From Heliocidaris erythrogramma (lineage: Eukaryota > Echinodermata > Echinoidea > Camarodonta > Echinometridae): 64,000 bases of DNA. Location of the stretch: positions 53,720,643 to 53,784,642 of the forward strand of contig CM046853.1 in the NCBI GenBank assembly GCA_025617745.1, written 5' to 3'. This document shows positions 52,767 to 64,000 of the stretch, piece by piece (within the stretch, counting starts at the first letter, position 1; each line of letters starts with the position of its first letter). The notes below the pieces were generated by a model. It was not told where the DNA came from. It saw nothing but the letters and a program-made list of their open reading frames with translations, and searched no databases. Both the position numbers and the translations under genes were made by a program.

Positions 52767-53310
52767 TATGCCTCCGCCCACCGAAGGTGGGTGCCGGAGG
52801 CATTATGTTTTCGGGTTGTCCGTCCGTCCGTCCGTCCGTGCGTCCGTGCGTCCGTCCCACTCCTCGTTACCGCGATATCTGAAGAACTATTTGAGGTAAG
52901 AACTTCAAACTTGGTACTAGTATGTATCCCCATAGAAAGATGAACTGATTAGATTTTGGGGTAAGTAGGTCAAAGGTCAGAGGTCACAGAGGTCAATTTA
53001 CCTGAAATTACATAAAAATTCTTGGTTTTTAGCACCGTTACCGCGATATCTCAAGAACTATCTGAGGTGAGAACTTCAAACTTGGTACCAGTATGCATAC
53101 CCATAGAAAGATGAACTGATTAGATTTTGGGGTAAGTAGGTCAAAGGTCAGAGGTCAGAGGTCAATTTATTTTATATGAAAATGAAATGAAATAAATTTT
53201 TCTGTCTCCTGTGCATTTTAAGTGAAAAGATTTGTCATTTTGTTGGACTAATCCTTTTTAGAGTGTACATGTAGGCCATACATTTCCAATCTGGTGATGG
53301 CGGAGGCATA
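52767..53310. mobile_element. Element with TATGCCTCCGCC ends and AGGTCA direct repeats
   Basis: Terminal TATGCCTCCGCC and GGCGGAGGCATA are inverted. Near the left end is the hairpin CCACCGAAGGTGGG, then (CCGT)n. Two ~170-bp direct copies follow, each with CCGCGATATCT, GAACTTCAAACTTGGTAC, GAACTGATTAGATTTTGGGG and a cluster of AGGTCA half-sites. No coding frame. A fragment lies at 43066-43325. Confidence 0.75.
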
Positions 53311-53832
53311 AATTCCGACGGCGCGCGGTCGATTATTCATCTAGTTTCCTACTACTGCTTGTTGAGAACATGTAAATATATTCTTCATTCTATGCTGTAC
53401 ATTAAAAGAAGTTTAAATTTGAGCCAAAAATAGAATAAATTTCATGTATAATCAGAGTAGCACTATGGGAGCACTATGGGAGCACATGTCAGTATGCTTT
53501 TTTATCAACAGAATATACAGCCTTGAATATGTTGCATTTATTTTTTAGATTATTGCATTCAAGCAAGACTTTTCATATCATCATGGAAATTAGAATTTAA
53601 TATAGTGATGCAGGTTTTGTTTTTGACAGATATATCTTTCTGCACAAAAGTATGTGACAATAAATATATATGTTGCATTAGTGATTCTAGTGTGAGTATA
53701 TTTTTAATCCACTCTAAGCTTATCATTTCTCTTGTGAATTTTTGATCTTCATCTTCCTTCATCAATATTTTCCTGCAACTTTTTAAGTCATCCGTAGTGT
53801 GCATAAACATTTATATCAAACAGAAATAGAAA

Positions 53833-54180
53833 GACAAACAGTTTAGGAATAATCACGAGACAAATGTATAATTTGTCACCATATAGAGTGCTTTTCTGAA
53901 TCTCGTTTTTATTATTATGTATGGTTGAAACTTGAGTGTATGTGAATGAGAGCCGAGAAGGTTTTGTGATAGTCATGTGTAGTTAACATGCAAAAACATG
54001 CAACAAACAGTTTAGGAATAATCATGAGACATAATATTTTACTGTATAATTTGTCGCCATATTGAGTGCATTTCTAAATCTTGTTTTTATTATGTATGGT
54101 TGAAACTTGAATTGAGTGTATGTGAATGAGAGCCGAGAAGGTTTTGTGATAGTCATGTGTAGTTAACATGCAAGAACATA
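53833..54180. repeat. ~170-bp tandem duplication
   Basis: 53833-54000 and 54003-54180 share ACAGTTTAGGAATAATCA, TGTATGGTTGAAACTTGA and AGAGCCGAGAAGGTTTTGTG at about 90 percent identity. Confidence 0.9.
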
Positions 54181-55628
54181 TAATGCCAGATAATAAACCA
54201 CAATATTAGGAAGGGGCATAAGCCTCGCTCATACATTAAGCAATTAAACGCTTCAGAAAAATTGTCGCTGCAAAAGGAAATGACGTAAGCTTACCGCAGT
54301 GCGCTTTGCATGTCTGTATCTCATAACACACAGATTAGTGTGTACGATGATGGGCCTTGCCATCCATTTACACATAAAATAGTGTTTTATTTTGCAACAA
54401 ATTTTGTTCTTTTGGTGGTTTATAATGCCATTTGTAAATGAGGCTTAACAACGATTCATAAAATCTAGATATTTTTCTAGATCCAGATTTATGGGGTCAA
54501 TAATGACCAAACTTTTTAACATACATTTGTGTTCTAGCAGCTCTGTACAAGTATACCTTGCGAAACTGCTCACAGGATTTTGTTGGAAAAACAGGAGCAA
54601 AAACACATACTAATCATACAAATACTGGATAGGTCACTCATTTATGCATGTAACCTTGAAGAGCTAGAGAAGAAAGGAAGAAAGAGAACTGAACAGTTTG
54701 AAGCTGGTAACTTAATGTTAACTTGCAAGAAAGCAAGATAAAGGAAATGGATAAAAAATCTTTTTATAGAAATTGTAATTTTAAGAGACTTATTTGTACA
54801 GTGCTCCTGAGTATGTAAAGACGTCTGTAAAGCAAAATCTATGATGATATTTATGTAAAAGTGACTAAAATATGATATGAAACATATAATAACGTTTGTA
54901 GTTCCATAATGCTTCTACTGAATGTTTACGTTTAGATTGTACTCAGACAAGGAAATTACACAGGAAAAAGCAGTTTACTCTTTTTTTATGTACAATACTC
55001 ATATACATGTTCTTATATCGGTTTCAGTTTGTAATTGCAGCAAAAGTTGTGTAAATTTCTGCCACTCTTGTAGAGTCCATAGCATGTCAAAACATTGACA
55101 CTAAAAGTAGATGCAAGTGTATTTTATTTCCTTCACTTATGTGGCTTATAGTAACCAAACCTGTAACTCTAATACGGTCAGTTGGGATTATACGATTGAT
55201 TGCACCATCTCTCATCATACAAAATATGTAACTTTCTGCATTGTAATCGAGAATTTTCTGACTTCAAATATACATGAATATGTAGTTATTGTCATGTATT
55301 GCAAACTTGCAATAGTGCCCCGAGCATGTAGTTCCGTTATCACATTCACATTTTTGTTGTTGTTGTTGTGAGTGCCTTTTGTTAAGTATAGAAGTACATA
55401 CAGTAGTGAGTCCATCTGTCCCTGGTGTATTGTGAATGCACAGATACTTTCATAATTATTTTCATGATTGAAATTTTGATGTGAATGCATATTTAAAAGT
55501 AACCCACTATCTTGGTAAAAATCAACTGCAAAAAAAGTCAACTTTTATGATCCATAGATGAGCGCACCTGACCAATTTGACCGAGGATACGGTGATCTGC
55601 ATCATCAGTCTGGCTCGCTTGGGTGCGG

Positions 55629-55842
55629 AATAAAGCATTCAAACTACTCGTTATCAAGAGTGAAGTGATTTATTATGGTACATACTTTCTGCAACTGTGA
55701 ATATATTTCATTATCTTTTATGATGCTGACAAAAATTTATTGTATGCATTTTTATTATTTGGGTGTATGTTTGAATAAAATTCTATTATCGTGCGAAATT
55801 GTAAAATACATTGGAGTTATAATCTAGTGAGAAATAAATAAA
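55629..55842 (+). terminator. Candidate poly(A) signals of TAX1BP1
   Basis: AATAAA at 55629, 55774, 55833 and 55837 form the densest cluster downstream of TAX1BP1. Upstream signals (53434, 53663) could end shorter forms. Confidence 0.3.
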
Positions 55843-56109
55843 TACTGTAATCTGAAAACAAAACTTGGATCTGTGGAAATCTGCATGCATGTAGCTTCAA
55901 GCAAAATGATTGTTTTTGATTTGTGTGTTGAAAAGAAACATGCCTCTTTCATTTGTCATGGTTGATGAAGAGGATAATTGGCAAAGGCATGGACAGAACT
56001 GCATCAGCCCATGCCTGTGAATAAGAGTTTGACGAGTTTGCTTGTAAGAAAAATCATCTTTCAAAACAAAACAAGTAAAAATTTGTGTAAAACCACATGG
56101 AGAACATGA

Positions 56110-56197
56110 CCTGGGGGGTGTAGCACCCAAGAACATGTTCCAGTCGTTCGTAAAGTCATGCGTAACTTTACGAACAGCTTTATGAAACACCCCCCTG
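56110..56197. mobile_element. Small foldback MITE, ~88 bp
   Basis: CCTGGGGGGTGT and ACACCCCCCTGG are the ends. Inside, TTCGTAAAGT and AACTTTACGAA pair again. Confidence 0.75.
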
Positions 56198-56392
56198 GTT
56201 CGATATCCACTTCATCTTTCCTTAGTATTTGAAGTTTTGAAGCAATGATTTGCAAAAATGGTGAATTTCACAAGGAATCAAACCTGTGCCATCACTGTCA
56301 GAAACTATCAGGGCAAATTTTTATCTGGGCACTCCCAGATAGCCCTTAACCCTAGTTTTGCTTGTCGACAAAAAAAATGACAATTTTAGACG

Positions 56393-56462
56393 TCAAGCCT
56401 GTTTAGATCAGCAGTAGAGCATTTACCTCATGTATCCCTGGTCCACGGTTCGCTATTCACTC
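56393..56462 (+). repeat. tRNA-like SINE head
   Basis: GTTTAGATCAGCAGTAGAGC followed by ATTTACCTCATGTATCCCTG and GTCCACGGTTCGCTATTC has A-box and B-box words at tRNA spacing, but unpaired stems. A SINE fragment or tRNA pseudogene. Confidence 0.5.
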
Positions 56463-57557
56463 TTTCATTAATTTTAATTTTGGCATTTTGCCAGAGTGGT
56501 TCGCGTGTATTTTGAAAATGAATTATAAGAGGAAAAAAAAAGCTATCAAGAAAAAAGATTATACAAGTTAAGTTCTATGAAACATACTCCAACAGCAATT
56601 ACTGGAGTTCATATCCTACTACATGTCTAACCGAATTTCTAAATTTAACTTTGGACCAAGTTTTTCAAAACACGGTACAGAATCTTTCATAAAATATGTT
56701 AGGCATGCCATGAGAATTACCTCGAAAGATATTGTTTGAAATATGAGATGCTCATTGAGATTCAATTTCTGAGATTCAAAACAAATTCTAACTTTCGGAT
56801 CGCCTTCTTAAATTCCTTAAATACATTTCATCAGGGTTTTTGTTAATTTTGCGCTCCAAATGTAATGTAGGAAGAAGTGAATGGGTTTAGAAAGTTTTGT
56901 TTTTGCTGTTCAAAATTTAAAAGAAACTATTCCATGAACAATGGTTTTAATGTTTTAACCCACATTTATGTTGCATATATTTTGTACCATCCATTGAAAT
57001 GGCTGTTGCCTATCAAAATGTGTTCATCTCTTTGCTGGCATCAACGTATGATGTCAAGGGATCTTGTGCCAGAGGTAAAAGTATCGCTGTCTTCCTTGTG
57101 CCCTTTGTCCAACAATTTGTTAAAAACAAAATACTTGCAAAAAATACAAACACATTCACCAATCTCTGACACATTCACCAATAACTAAAAACAGGATTCA
57201 ATTTTTCTTGAATGCATCTTTTTATTCTTTTTCTTCTTAGTTCACTTTGTTACCTTGATAATTGCATCTTACAAAATACTTGTTTGTTTACGTGTTTTGT
57301 TACTGGTTACCTTTATTGCACAACCATGCACATTTCGTTTCTGAATAGTTGTTTCTATAACTTATATAAAGTTTCAGTAATACAAAGGTTTATAGTACCA
57401 TATTTAATGAGATATAGCAATTGTTATACACACATCACATTTGTGGTCAAATATTTCAAAGATTGTTGTAGAAAACAAATGGCAATAATAGTGGAGAGCA
57501 CATACACTTCATACACGTGAGCATTGGGTCAATAACTTACATGTACATCACTTTCTT

Positions 57558-57926
57558 TTTAAAGGGCATGAAAGCAGAAAAATAAGAAACAGGATGGTGA
57601 AAGTTTGAAAAATGAGATCACTACATCTATGCGAATCTCAAATTGGCAATTTTGGGAGTCTAATGGACATTTTTGTGGACAATTCTCCTAATTGTCGTGC
57701 ACAGAAATATCAACTTGCGGTTTTCTGCGCTTTTACCCTCGGAGTAGGACTCAAAATATATTAGATGCCTACTGTGTAATACATTTTGTGTGTTGGAGCG
57801 AATGGGGAGTTGTCTACAGCTACATCACAGTGACATTACCGTATGTATAGTAATTACAACTTTCAAATTCACCAATCTGCTTCTCTGATTTTTCCTCTTT
57901 CTTTCAAGGTTGGATTTCCCTTTAAA
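57558..57926. mobile_element. MITE, family C, diverged
   Basis: Starts TTTAAAGGGCATGAAAGC and ends GGATTTCCCTTTAAA; contains AAGCAGAAAAATAAGAAACA like 14930-15061. The ends are degraded. Confidence 0.6.
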
Positions 57927-60718
57927 CAATGCTGAATGAACAATCTCATTGTAAAACATTTTTCCAATATTTGATTCTAATTGTCAATCTTTCTATAATA
58001 ATATTGCAGAGTTGGTGTAAATATACTGCCAACAATTTCATATTCAATGCAAGTTCATGACCTTATTCTTCCAATTGTTCAATAGAAGTACGCAGAGGAA
58101 AGAAGAGTTGCATAGAGCATATATTCGTACACAAGCAAATCCATTTAAAAGATCATCAAGCTCAAAATGTTTCATCGTCATGGGCATACAAAACTACTCA
58201 CTACGAGTATAATACAAAAGCAAGGCTTCATCACCACCGTGTTGAACATTCAATCACTTGTTTGTTTGTGCTGGTGGTCACAAAAAAAAAACCATTGTGA
58301 TACTCGACATTGAAAATCCATTCATTACTTTCACAGATGGCCCCCTATTTGAAAGAATTACATAGAGAGGGAAAAGAGCCAGAGAGAAAAAGTTCCAACA
58401 TCGATGTAAGTTTAACCTAAAACCCTGATGATCAGATCAGTCATGTAAATCAAAATTGCAAACGATATTTCAAAGTCATTGAAAAAAAGTAATTTCATAA
58501 CATTTTTAAGGCACAGTCAATGCAAAAATTTCAGCAACAAAAAAACTCAACATCTGTCCTGTATAAACTGAACTAATCCATCTGGACAAAAATGAAAATC
58601 AGACAAGAAATAACATGCTACTTTACACTTTACACAGAAAAGTCGGATATGAGAAAAACAGGTAAGAACATTAAAGTATAACACATTTTAAACAACACTG
58701 AAACCAATTGTTTTCCAACACCAGAGTTCCTAAAAAATAAGTTCAAGGCATAGCTTTCACTAGGTGATTACGAATCCTTGTTAACCGCAAAGACTACAAT
58801 GAAAATATACATTGTTTATGACAAGATGATTTCAAAATGCATTTTCAATAAGTCTTATCCCCTGATGTAATAATTGATCAGCAATACAATTACAGAATAA
58901 ATTAAATCTGAAAATATTTGAGGGAAATATGGTTTTAATATCAAAACCACTGCAGCATTGCAATATTTGACCAGAAAAAATGAACTTCATAGATCATACA
59001 CTCTAGTTTTCCAAATATCATTTAATCATTGAATGATGAAGTTGACAAAACATATCATATTTGTTCATAGTATTGTAACATGAAAGCTTGATCCCTAGTG
59101 GCAGTCTCTTAAAAAAAAAGTTCTTTAAAATCCTATCTCGTTGCATCAGCAATACTCAGGATGCCACAAACAATGAATGCATTTGGACAAAGTGCTGAAA
59201 GCAATAATAATAACTGCAACGCAGAAAGTGTAACATGCACAAAAAATCTCACTTTGACAAGCATTGCAGATAATTTAGCACCAAAACACAAAATACTGTT
59301 CAGCTATGTCAAGAGCAATAATTCCAGAAAGATTTCACATATGTTGAACAAAGGGGTTATTTACGAAATTATAGCTTTTATAATGCTTAAAAGTTCATTC
59401 GATAATTGTGTGCCAAGACAAAATCAACAAAAAGTATACACTTCTCAGCTTGGCAGAATTACAGCAGAGAATCTAAAATGCTACAGCCTGTATCAATCTA
59501 ACTCACTTAGGATGGCTAAAACTTTGGCAAAAGGTACACACAATTTGAGTAATATTTCTCCGGATGACACGTGTACAGAGAATTTTAGATTTCAAGTCAT
59601 GACCAATTTCTAGATGTACGGCAAGGCATGACGTGAGACAAATCGGAAGTACACGTGTATGCCAAGCCCGAATATACCATAGGAAATGTACCTTGTTTGA
59701 TAAAGGTGTACGTTCGTTACCAAACTGCAGCTAAATTAAAGTTCTACAGCATTGCATTCATTATAAAACCTTTCACACAGTAAACCATCTACATGTATAG
59801 AGACAGTATAATCATTCATGCATATCATAACCTTACATATATTTATTCCAATTTTGAATAGAAGCAAACAAAAGCACTTGGCCCAAGCAGTAATCAAAAC
59901 TTCCCATATTGAAAAACACAATTGCCTGATAGGAAAGTGTGATTTGGATTTGCTTGCCCACTGGCCTACTGCGGTTGCCCAGGAACAACCAAATATATAC
60001 ACCCTGCAGATTGGTAGTTGGCTCTTGTATAATTCATAGACATCATAGATCTGATCTATTTATGATGAAATCATCATCACAGAATGATGCTTTGGCAAGA
60101 TTTGTTTTTTTTTCTAAATCAAGTCTCCCTAGTTAACATCTAAATTAACAACAAATGGTAGATATGAATTACAACAGATCACTTTTTACATTTTTATGAG
60201 TAAAAAAAGGCACATTAACTGACCGTTTTCCCTCGAAATCATCCCAATATATAATGTCAGGGGTTTTTTCAGTAGAGATTTAAACCTACGAGACTGAATA
60301 AAACAATGGTTCTTTATCAAAGCTCTTCCATTGTGGATGTGAACTACGACACAACATTGAGTATGAAAACCATTTAAATGCTGAGGCATATGCATCAAAA
60401 GATATTATCATCACTAATAACTCATCTTTAAATCTTGTGTATGTCTTGTCAAGGAGGTAATTGAATATTTAAAGTTAAATACAATGTATGAATATATCAA
60501 TCACTTGATGAATTAGAAAGTCATCTCTGATAATTTCATCAGAGCACCATTAGAGGAGATACAATTCAATTGATTTCATAGATTGTCATTCCAAACAGAA
60601 AACATTCCTACTATTCTGAAGATTATATCTTTCTACCTTAGACCTGAATACTAAATAAAAGTTCATCTTGTACGTTTTACTTGCAATTTGAAAGCTGGTA
60701 GGGGAGAAGAAGAAAGAA

Positions 60719-60724
<6 letters not shown>

Positions 60725-60754
<30 letters not shown>
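60725..60754. repeat. (GA)n microsatellite
   Basis: Perfect GA run of 30 bases. Confidence 0.92.
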
Positions 60755-60757
<3 letters not shown>

Positions 60758-62314
60758 GAAAGAGACATAAAGAGAACAGAAGGGATTCAGAGAAATAGAT
60801 ACATATGTATGAATATTTACAAACTTACAATAACTGCTTGAGGTTCATGTTAGAGAACACACAAGTAATTCCTGCTGCCACGCGCAAGCTGCACATCTCG
60901 TATAAAAAATCAGCCAAGGTACATCCCGTGTACCGACACATTCGCAGCAAGTAGTCAACTTGACACTGAAATTCTTTCTATTCTATTAAACTTGAATCGT
61001 CATCTATGCTATTCAATTTGACTAAATTAAATGGTCATCTGTTCTAATCTGTGCAACTCTTTGAAAAAAAAGTTTTCTTTTCTCATCTAATTAGTTTGAA
61101 TCTTGAAATGAAGTCTTTCCTTAGCATTATGATGTTAGAAAATTTACATGTATAAATAAGCTCATAACCACATAGTCAATTGAAGAGTGAGATATTTCAT
61201 GTACAAATTCAAGCTAACAAAAAATTGGACAGGACAACAACTGTTTTTTGTTCCGCAAATGCCTCGCATCAGTTCAAGTCTTGAATTCTACACGATTCCT
61301 TGTAGGAGTCAATCTTTCTATCATTATGACCTATAAGAGTGGTCATTCTACCTGTTCAGTTTGACTGCTAATACCTAAACAGAAGAGGAGAAGGTTTCTT
61401 CAAAGTTGTCCAACCAATAGGAACACATCAATCTTGCATAATACAAGTGTAAGGCAATGTATGCATGCATGAGTGTGAAGACACAGTACTGCACTTCTCT
61501 TTCTCATGACTGGAGGAGACTACATGTAAGTTCTGCGGCATACGTTGAAATCTTCAGTAAAGTGATGAAAACACATTATATTGTACATCGGTCCACTAGA
61601 AGTAATTTTTCTAGCATTCTATTGTTAATATAGAATAGAGAAAGTGTAAATTGTGCAATTTGGACATCTATATCAGTAAACTTACCATAATAGCTCACCT
61701 TTCAACTGTTCCACCTACGCTGAAAGAAAAACAACTTTTGATATAAAGAAACTCACATCACCTCAGCAACATAAAATTTTTTGACAATAACTGTACATAT
61801 TCAAGTTCATATATATATACCATACTTATTCATTTCAAGTTGGAGCAAAAGTAATTACTCCAATAGTGCATAGAATGCAAAACTTAATTTCACTTACTTT
61901 CTTACTTGTTTCATTGTTTCTTTACAGTAAATGAAGAATTCAATAAGAATTCATAAAACCTAACTAAACAGCCTGTCTTTTAGTGGCTAAAGGAAAAACA
62001 AGTAACCTTTGAATGAGGTATCTGAAATATACCATAAACATATATGAAAAAAAAAATGAAAGAAAAATCTTTTTCAAAAAGTAATTGAAACAAAAAATGC
62101 AGTTCAAACATTTGATATCTCTTTTCTGCCAAGATATACCATGAAAATAACAGAAAGAGTATGAGAATGAACAAATTACTTTCAAACTACAAAGAGAAGT
62201 AGGTAGTAAAGAAAAGCATGAAGAAAAAAAGAGAAAACATTCAATGAAATTCAAGTGAGATGTATTGATTTACAGGTACATATAGGGCCTACTTTGGCAC
62301 ATGAATTATTCACC

Positions 62315-62447
62315 CTAACGCTCGATTTTGAATCCATGTTCAGCACTTTTGGGTCCAATGGGCTGGCGGAGGACAATCAGACGAAGGCCTTTCTCATCGT
62401 TGGGTAAACTCTGTAGGCGGCGCAGGCGTTCAGGGCGTGGTGTGCTT
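62315..62447 (-). CDS. CSDE1: CSDE1 last exon
   Basis: Acceptor TTTCCTAAACAG; one base completes the split Thr codon, then STPRPERLRRLQSLPNDEKG, LRLIVLRQPIGPKSAEHG, FKIER and TAG. Confidence 0.92.
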
Positions 62448-64000
62448 CTGTTTAGGAAAAAAAGGAAGAATGAAAAAAAAGATACCCATCAAAGCGATCA
62501 AAGCAACCACTTCTATCACTATATGTACAGAAGATTATTATTGGATTAATATAGCACTTTGTACAATAGGATACAACAGGCTTACCAATATCACCCAGAT
62601 TTGAGACAAGCTGCCAGCCATATTCAGCACATAAAACACCGACTTAAAATCGAGCGGTTTTTTTAATGAGGTACCTACATGTACATACCACACCAGTGAT
62701 CTGGGGAGAATTTCATCAAGCATTTTGTCAGTGATTTTTTACCGACAACTGTTTTAAGCTACTGAAATCTTTGCATCTGATTGGCTAAGAGCAAATTTGT
62801 CAGTAAAATCACTGACAAAACACTTGATGAAACGCTCTCCAGAAGAATCATGCATAAATTGTTACTTTCAAAGACAAGTCTAAAAAGTCAAATGTAACTT
62901 GATTTTCAAACAAACAGAACTGCATATTTAGGATTTCATTTACAATTTTGATTTGTGTTTAACCCTAAAAAGGCCGGGATATTTTGGCTATGCCACAGCC
63001 TGGGAATCCCCCCCCCCCCCCGAGATCTCGTAATCGACAAAACTGTATAGCTCAAAAATTTCACATCAATTAATTATGCAAATTTATGCATGAAATCAAA
63101 ATTTTGGTCTAGACACTCTTTCCAGTATTCTTAACAAATATACTTTCTTTGTTTTTTTTTACCTTTTGTTTTTTGTTTTTTGGGTGAAATTTGTCAGGGA
63201 CACTTTTGCGAACATAAACGGCATAAAATTAATTAATTTTAATCAGCAAATGTAAAAATATTCAGAGATTTGTAAATTTTGGCTGAAATCACGTTTTTGA
63301 GCAATTTTTGGTCTGACGTGCAAGTACGAAATGTTTAGTAACTTCGGAACCGCATGCCCAGACATCACGAATTGGTCTCAAAAGATGCGTGAGATTCGAA
63401 AGAAAAAAAATCATGACACTCCGCAGCGACTGCTTTGCGCGTTTTGGACATATCGCGAGAAACGTCTGGGGGGGGGGAATTCCACCCCGGCCCTTTTAGG
63501 GTTAAACACTACATTTTATGCAAGGGTACCCGAGAGATGTAAGTTTTCTTGTGTACATGCATGTAGCACCAGGCTGGGTTTTCACCCGAAACCATGTCTA
63601 AGTGTCAGAGGACAAACCACTATTCCACAGAGCCTCAATAATTACCTGCCAAAGCGATTTAACTATTCAAATATACCATATTTCATAAAATCATTAAGTA
63701 ATATATTAACTGTCTTTAGATTTTAATATAGCACAAGATATTGTGGCCTTTCCCCCTCTACGTTTCATTGAGGTAATTTTTAACCAAAGAAACGGTTCTA
63801 TCGCATATACTAGAAAACAGGGGAAAGGTCCAACTCACGTGACTTTGCGGACGTTGACGGCACTCTGGCGGTTGGTTCTCTGGTTTGTGATGAGGACGAA
63901 CTCGACTTCATCACCCATGTGGACGTCTCCGTTGATCACCTCACTCATGTGGAAGAACAGCTTCTTGCCATCACCAGTGTCATAATCCAGGAAACCATAC
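62315..64000 (-). CDS. CSDE1: CSDE1 / UNR cold-shock-domain protein, C-terminal part
   Basis: Two exons, 64000-63839 (continues beyond the window) and 62447-62315, joined in phase. The first encodes the last cold-shock-type domain: YGFLDYDTGDGKKLFFHMSE, GDEVEFVLITNQRTNRQSAV, close to vertebrate DSKKLFFHVKEVQDG and GDEVEFSVILNQRTGK. The second encodes the tail RPERLRRLQSLPNDEKGLRL, IVLRQPIGP, matching vertebrate RLMVLRQPRGP. CSDE1 is a cytoplasmic RNA-binding protein with several cold-shock domains that controls IRES-driven translation, mRNA decay and poly(A)-linked regulation. The tail is shorter than in vertebrates, ending FKIER. Only about 97 residues are in the window. Confidence 0.93.
62702..62843. 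mobile_element. Foldback MITE, family B
   Basis: TTTCATCAAGCATTTTGTCA and GTGATT pair with AATCACTGACAAAACACTTG, ATGAAACGCTC. Core GCATCTGATTGGCTAAGAGC. Very like 3617-3747. Confidence 0.88.
62963..63501. mobile_element. piggyBac-like MITE, 539 bp
   Basis: TTAA flanks both sides (62959-62962, 63502-63505). The ends CCCTAAAAAGGCCGGG and CCCCGGCCCTTTTAGGG are inverted. TTAA target choice with CCC-type ends is the piggyBac hallmark. The inside has C and G runs near both ends and no transposase. Confidence 0.75.
63575..63640 (-). repeat. tRNA-like fragment
   Basis: On the minus strand GGCTCTGTGGAATAGTGGTT and GGTTTCGGGTGAAAACCC give A-box- and T-arm-like words at tRNA spacing. Possibly a SINE head; not a clean tRNA. 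Confidence 0.4.
63839..64000 (-). CDS. CSDE1: CSDE1 penultimate exon (partial, runs off the window)
   Basis: Cold-shock-type domain from YGFLDYDTGD to NVRKVT; donor GTCAC|GTGAGT, phase 2. The 5' end lies outside the window. Confidence 0.93.

Larger units (their letters stand above)
50830..55842 (+). other. TAX1BP1 3' UTR / downstream region
   Basis: No conserved coding sequence. Contains the 3' UTR repeats, an inverted-repeat MITE (51747-51858), the AGGTCA-rich element (52767-53310) and a tandem duplication (53833-54180). Several AATAAA signals occur (near 53434, 53663, 54184, 55629, 55774, 55833); which is used cannot be told. Confidence 0.5.
55843..62314. other. Convergent intergenic region and CSDE1 3' UTR
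   Basis: The part next to 62314 is the 3' UTR of CSDE1 on the minus strand; minus AATAAA (plus TTTATT) candidates occur near 59842 and 57220. It holds two small foldback elements (56110, 57558), a tRNA-like fragment (56393) and a GA tract (60725). A 150-codon frame at 59161-59613 is A+T-rich, resembles nothing and is taken as chance. Confidence 0.5.
62448..63838 (-). other. CSDE1 intron with three repeats
   Basis: Holds a family B MITE (62702-62843), a TTAA-flanked MITE (62963-63501) and a tRNA-like minus-strand fragment (about 63575-63640). No further exon was seen. Confidence 0.7.

Noticed and set aside
59161-59613. 150-codon plus-strand frame with a good length
   Set aside because: A+T-rich, Asn/Ser/Lys-biased, no recognisable domain or splice sites, and antisense to the probable CSDE1 3' UTR. 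Taken as chance, though a transcript search would settle it.

Overview
The window is animal genomic DNA: split genes with GT-AG introns, long introns, an A+T-rich base composition, many microsatellites and a dense load of short inverted-repeat elements. The three protein-coding genes, the abundance of the octamer TACATGTA, and several foldback repeat families suggest a sea urchin or another echinoderm. I cannot fix the species from the sequence alone.

Layout. (1) 1-26488, minus strand: a type II activin receptor gene (ACVR2). Its last coding exon is at 5025-5288. Five middle exons lie between 5817 and 8288 and at 11236-11429. A probable first coding exon is at 26338-26488, across a 15-kb intron that holds a 500-N assembly gap and most of the repeats. 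(2) About 26490-27250: a head-to-head promoter interval. (3) 29651-50829, plus strand: a complete 17-exon TAX1BP1/CALCOCO-family autophagy receptor of 1023 residues, with an N-terminal SKICH domain, a non-canonical LIR-like motif, long coiled coils, an unusual Gln/Ser/Ala repeat linker and two C-terminal zinc fingers. A long, repeat-containing 3' region runs to about 55.8 kb. (4) 62315-64000, minus strand: the last two exons of CSDE1 (UNR), the cold-shock-domain RNA-binding protein. It is convergent with TAX1BP1.

The genes do not form a pathway. ACVR2 is a cell-surface TGF-beta-superfamily receptor kinase, TAX1BP1 acts in selective autophagy and ubiquitin signalling, and CSDE1 controls mRNA translation and stability. 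All splice phases worked out by hand agree across every intron.

The rest is repeats. The most notable are: two large inverted pairs of 'TTCCGAAGGTTCGTAT'-type minisatellite arrays (19.2/22.7 kb and 29.8/31.5 kb) that look like TU-type foldback elements; a foldback element enclosing a ~200-bp satellite (16.9-18.1 kb); a hAT-like element carrying a SINE whose head resembles 7SL RNA (30.1-31.4 kb); an in-frame partial duplication of an ACVR2 exon (11.5 kb); a TTAA-flanked piggyBac-like MITE (63.0-63.5 kb); and a repeat carrying clustered AGGTCA direct repeats (52.8-53.3 kb). No transposase, reverse transcriptase, viral gene, CRISPR array or convincing functional tRNA or rRNA gene was seen.
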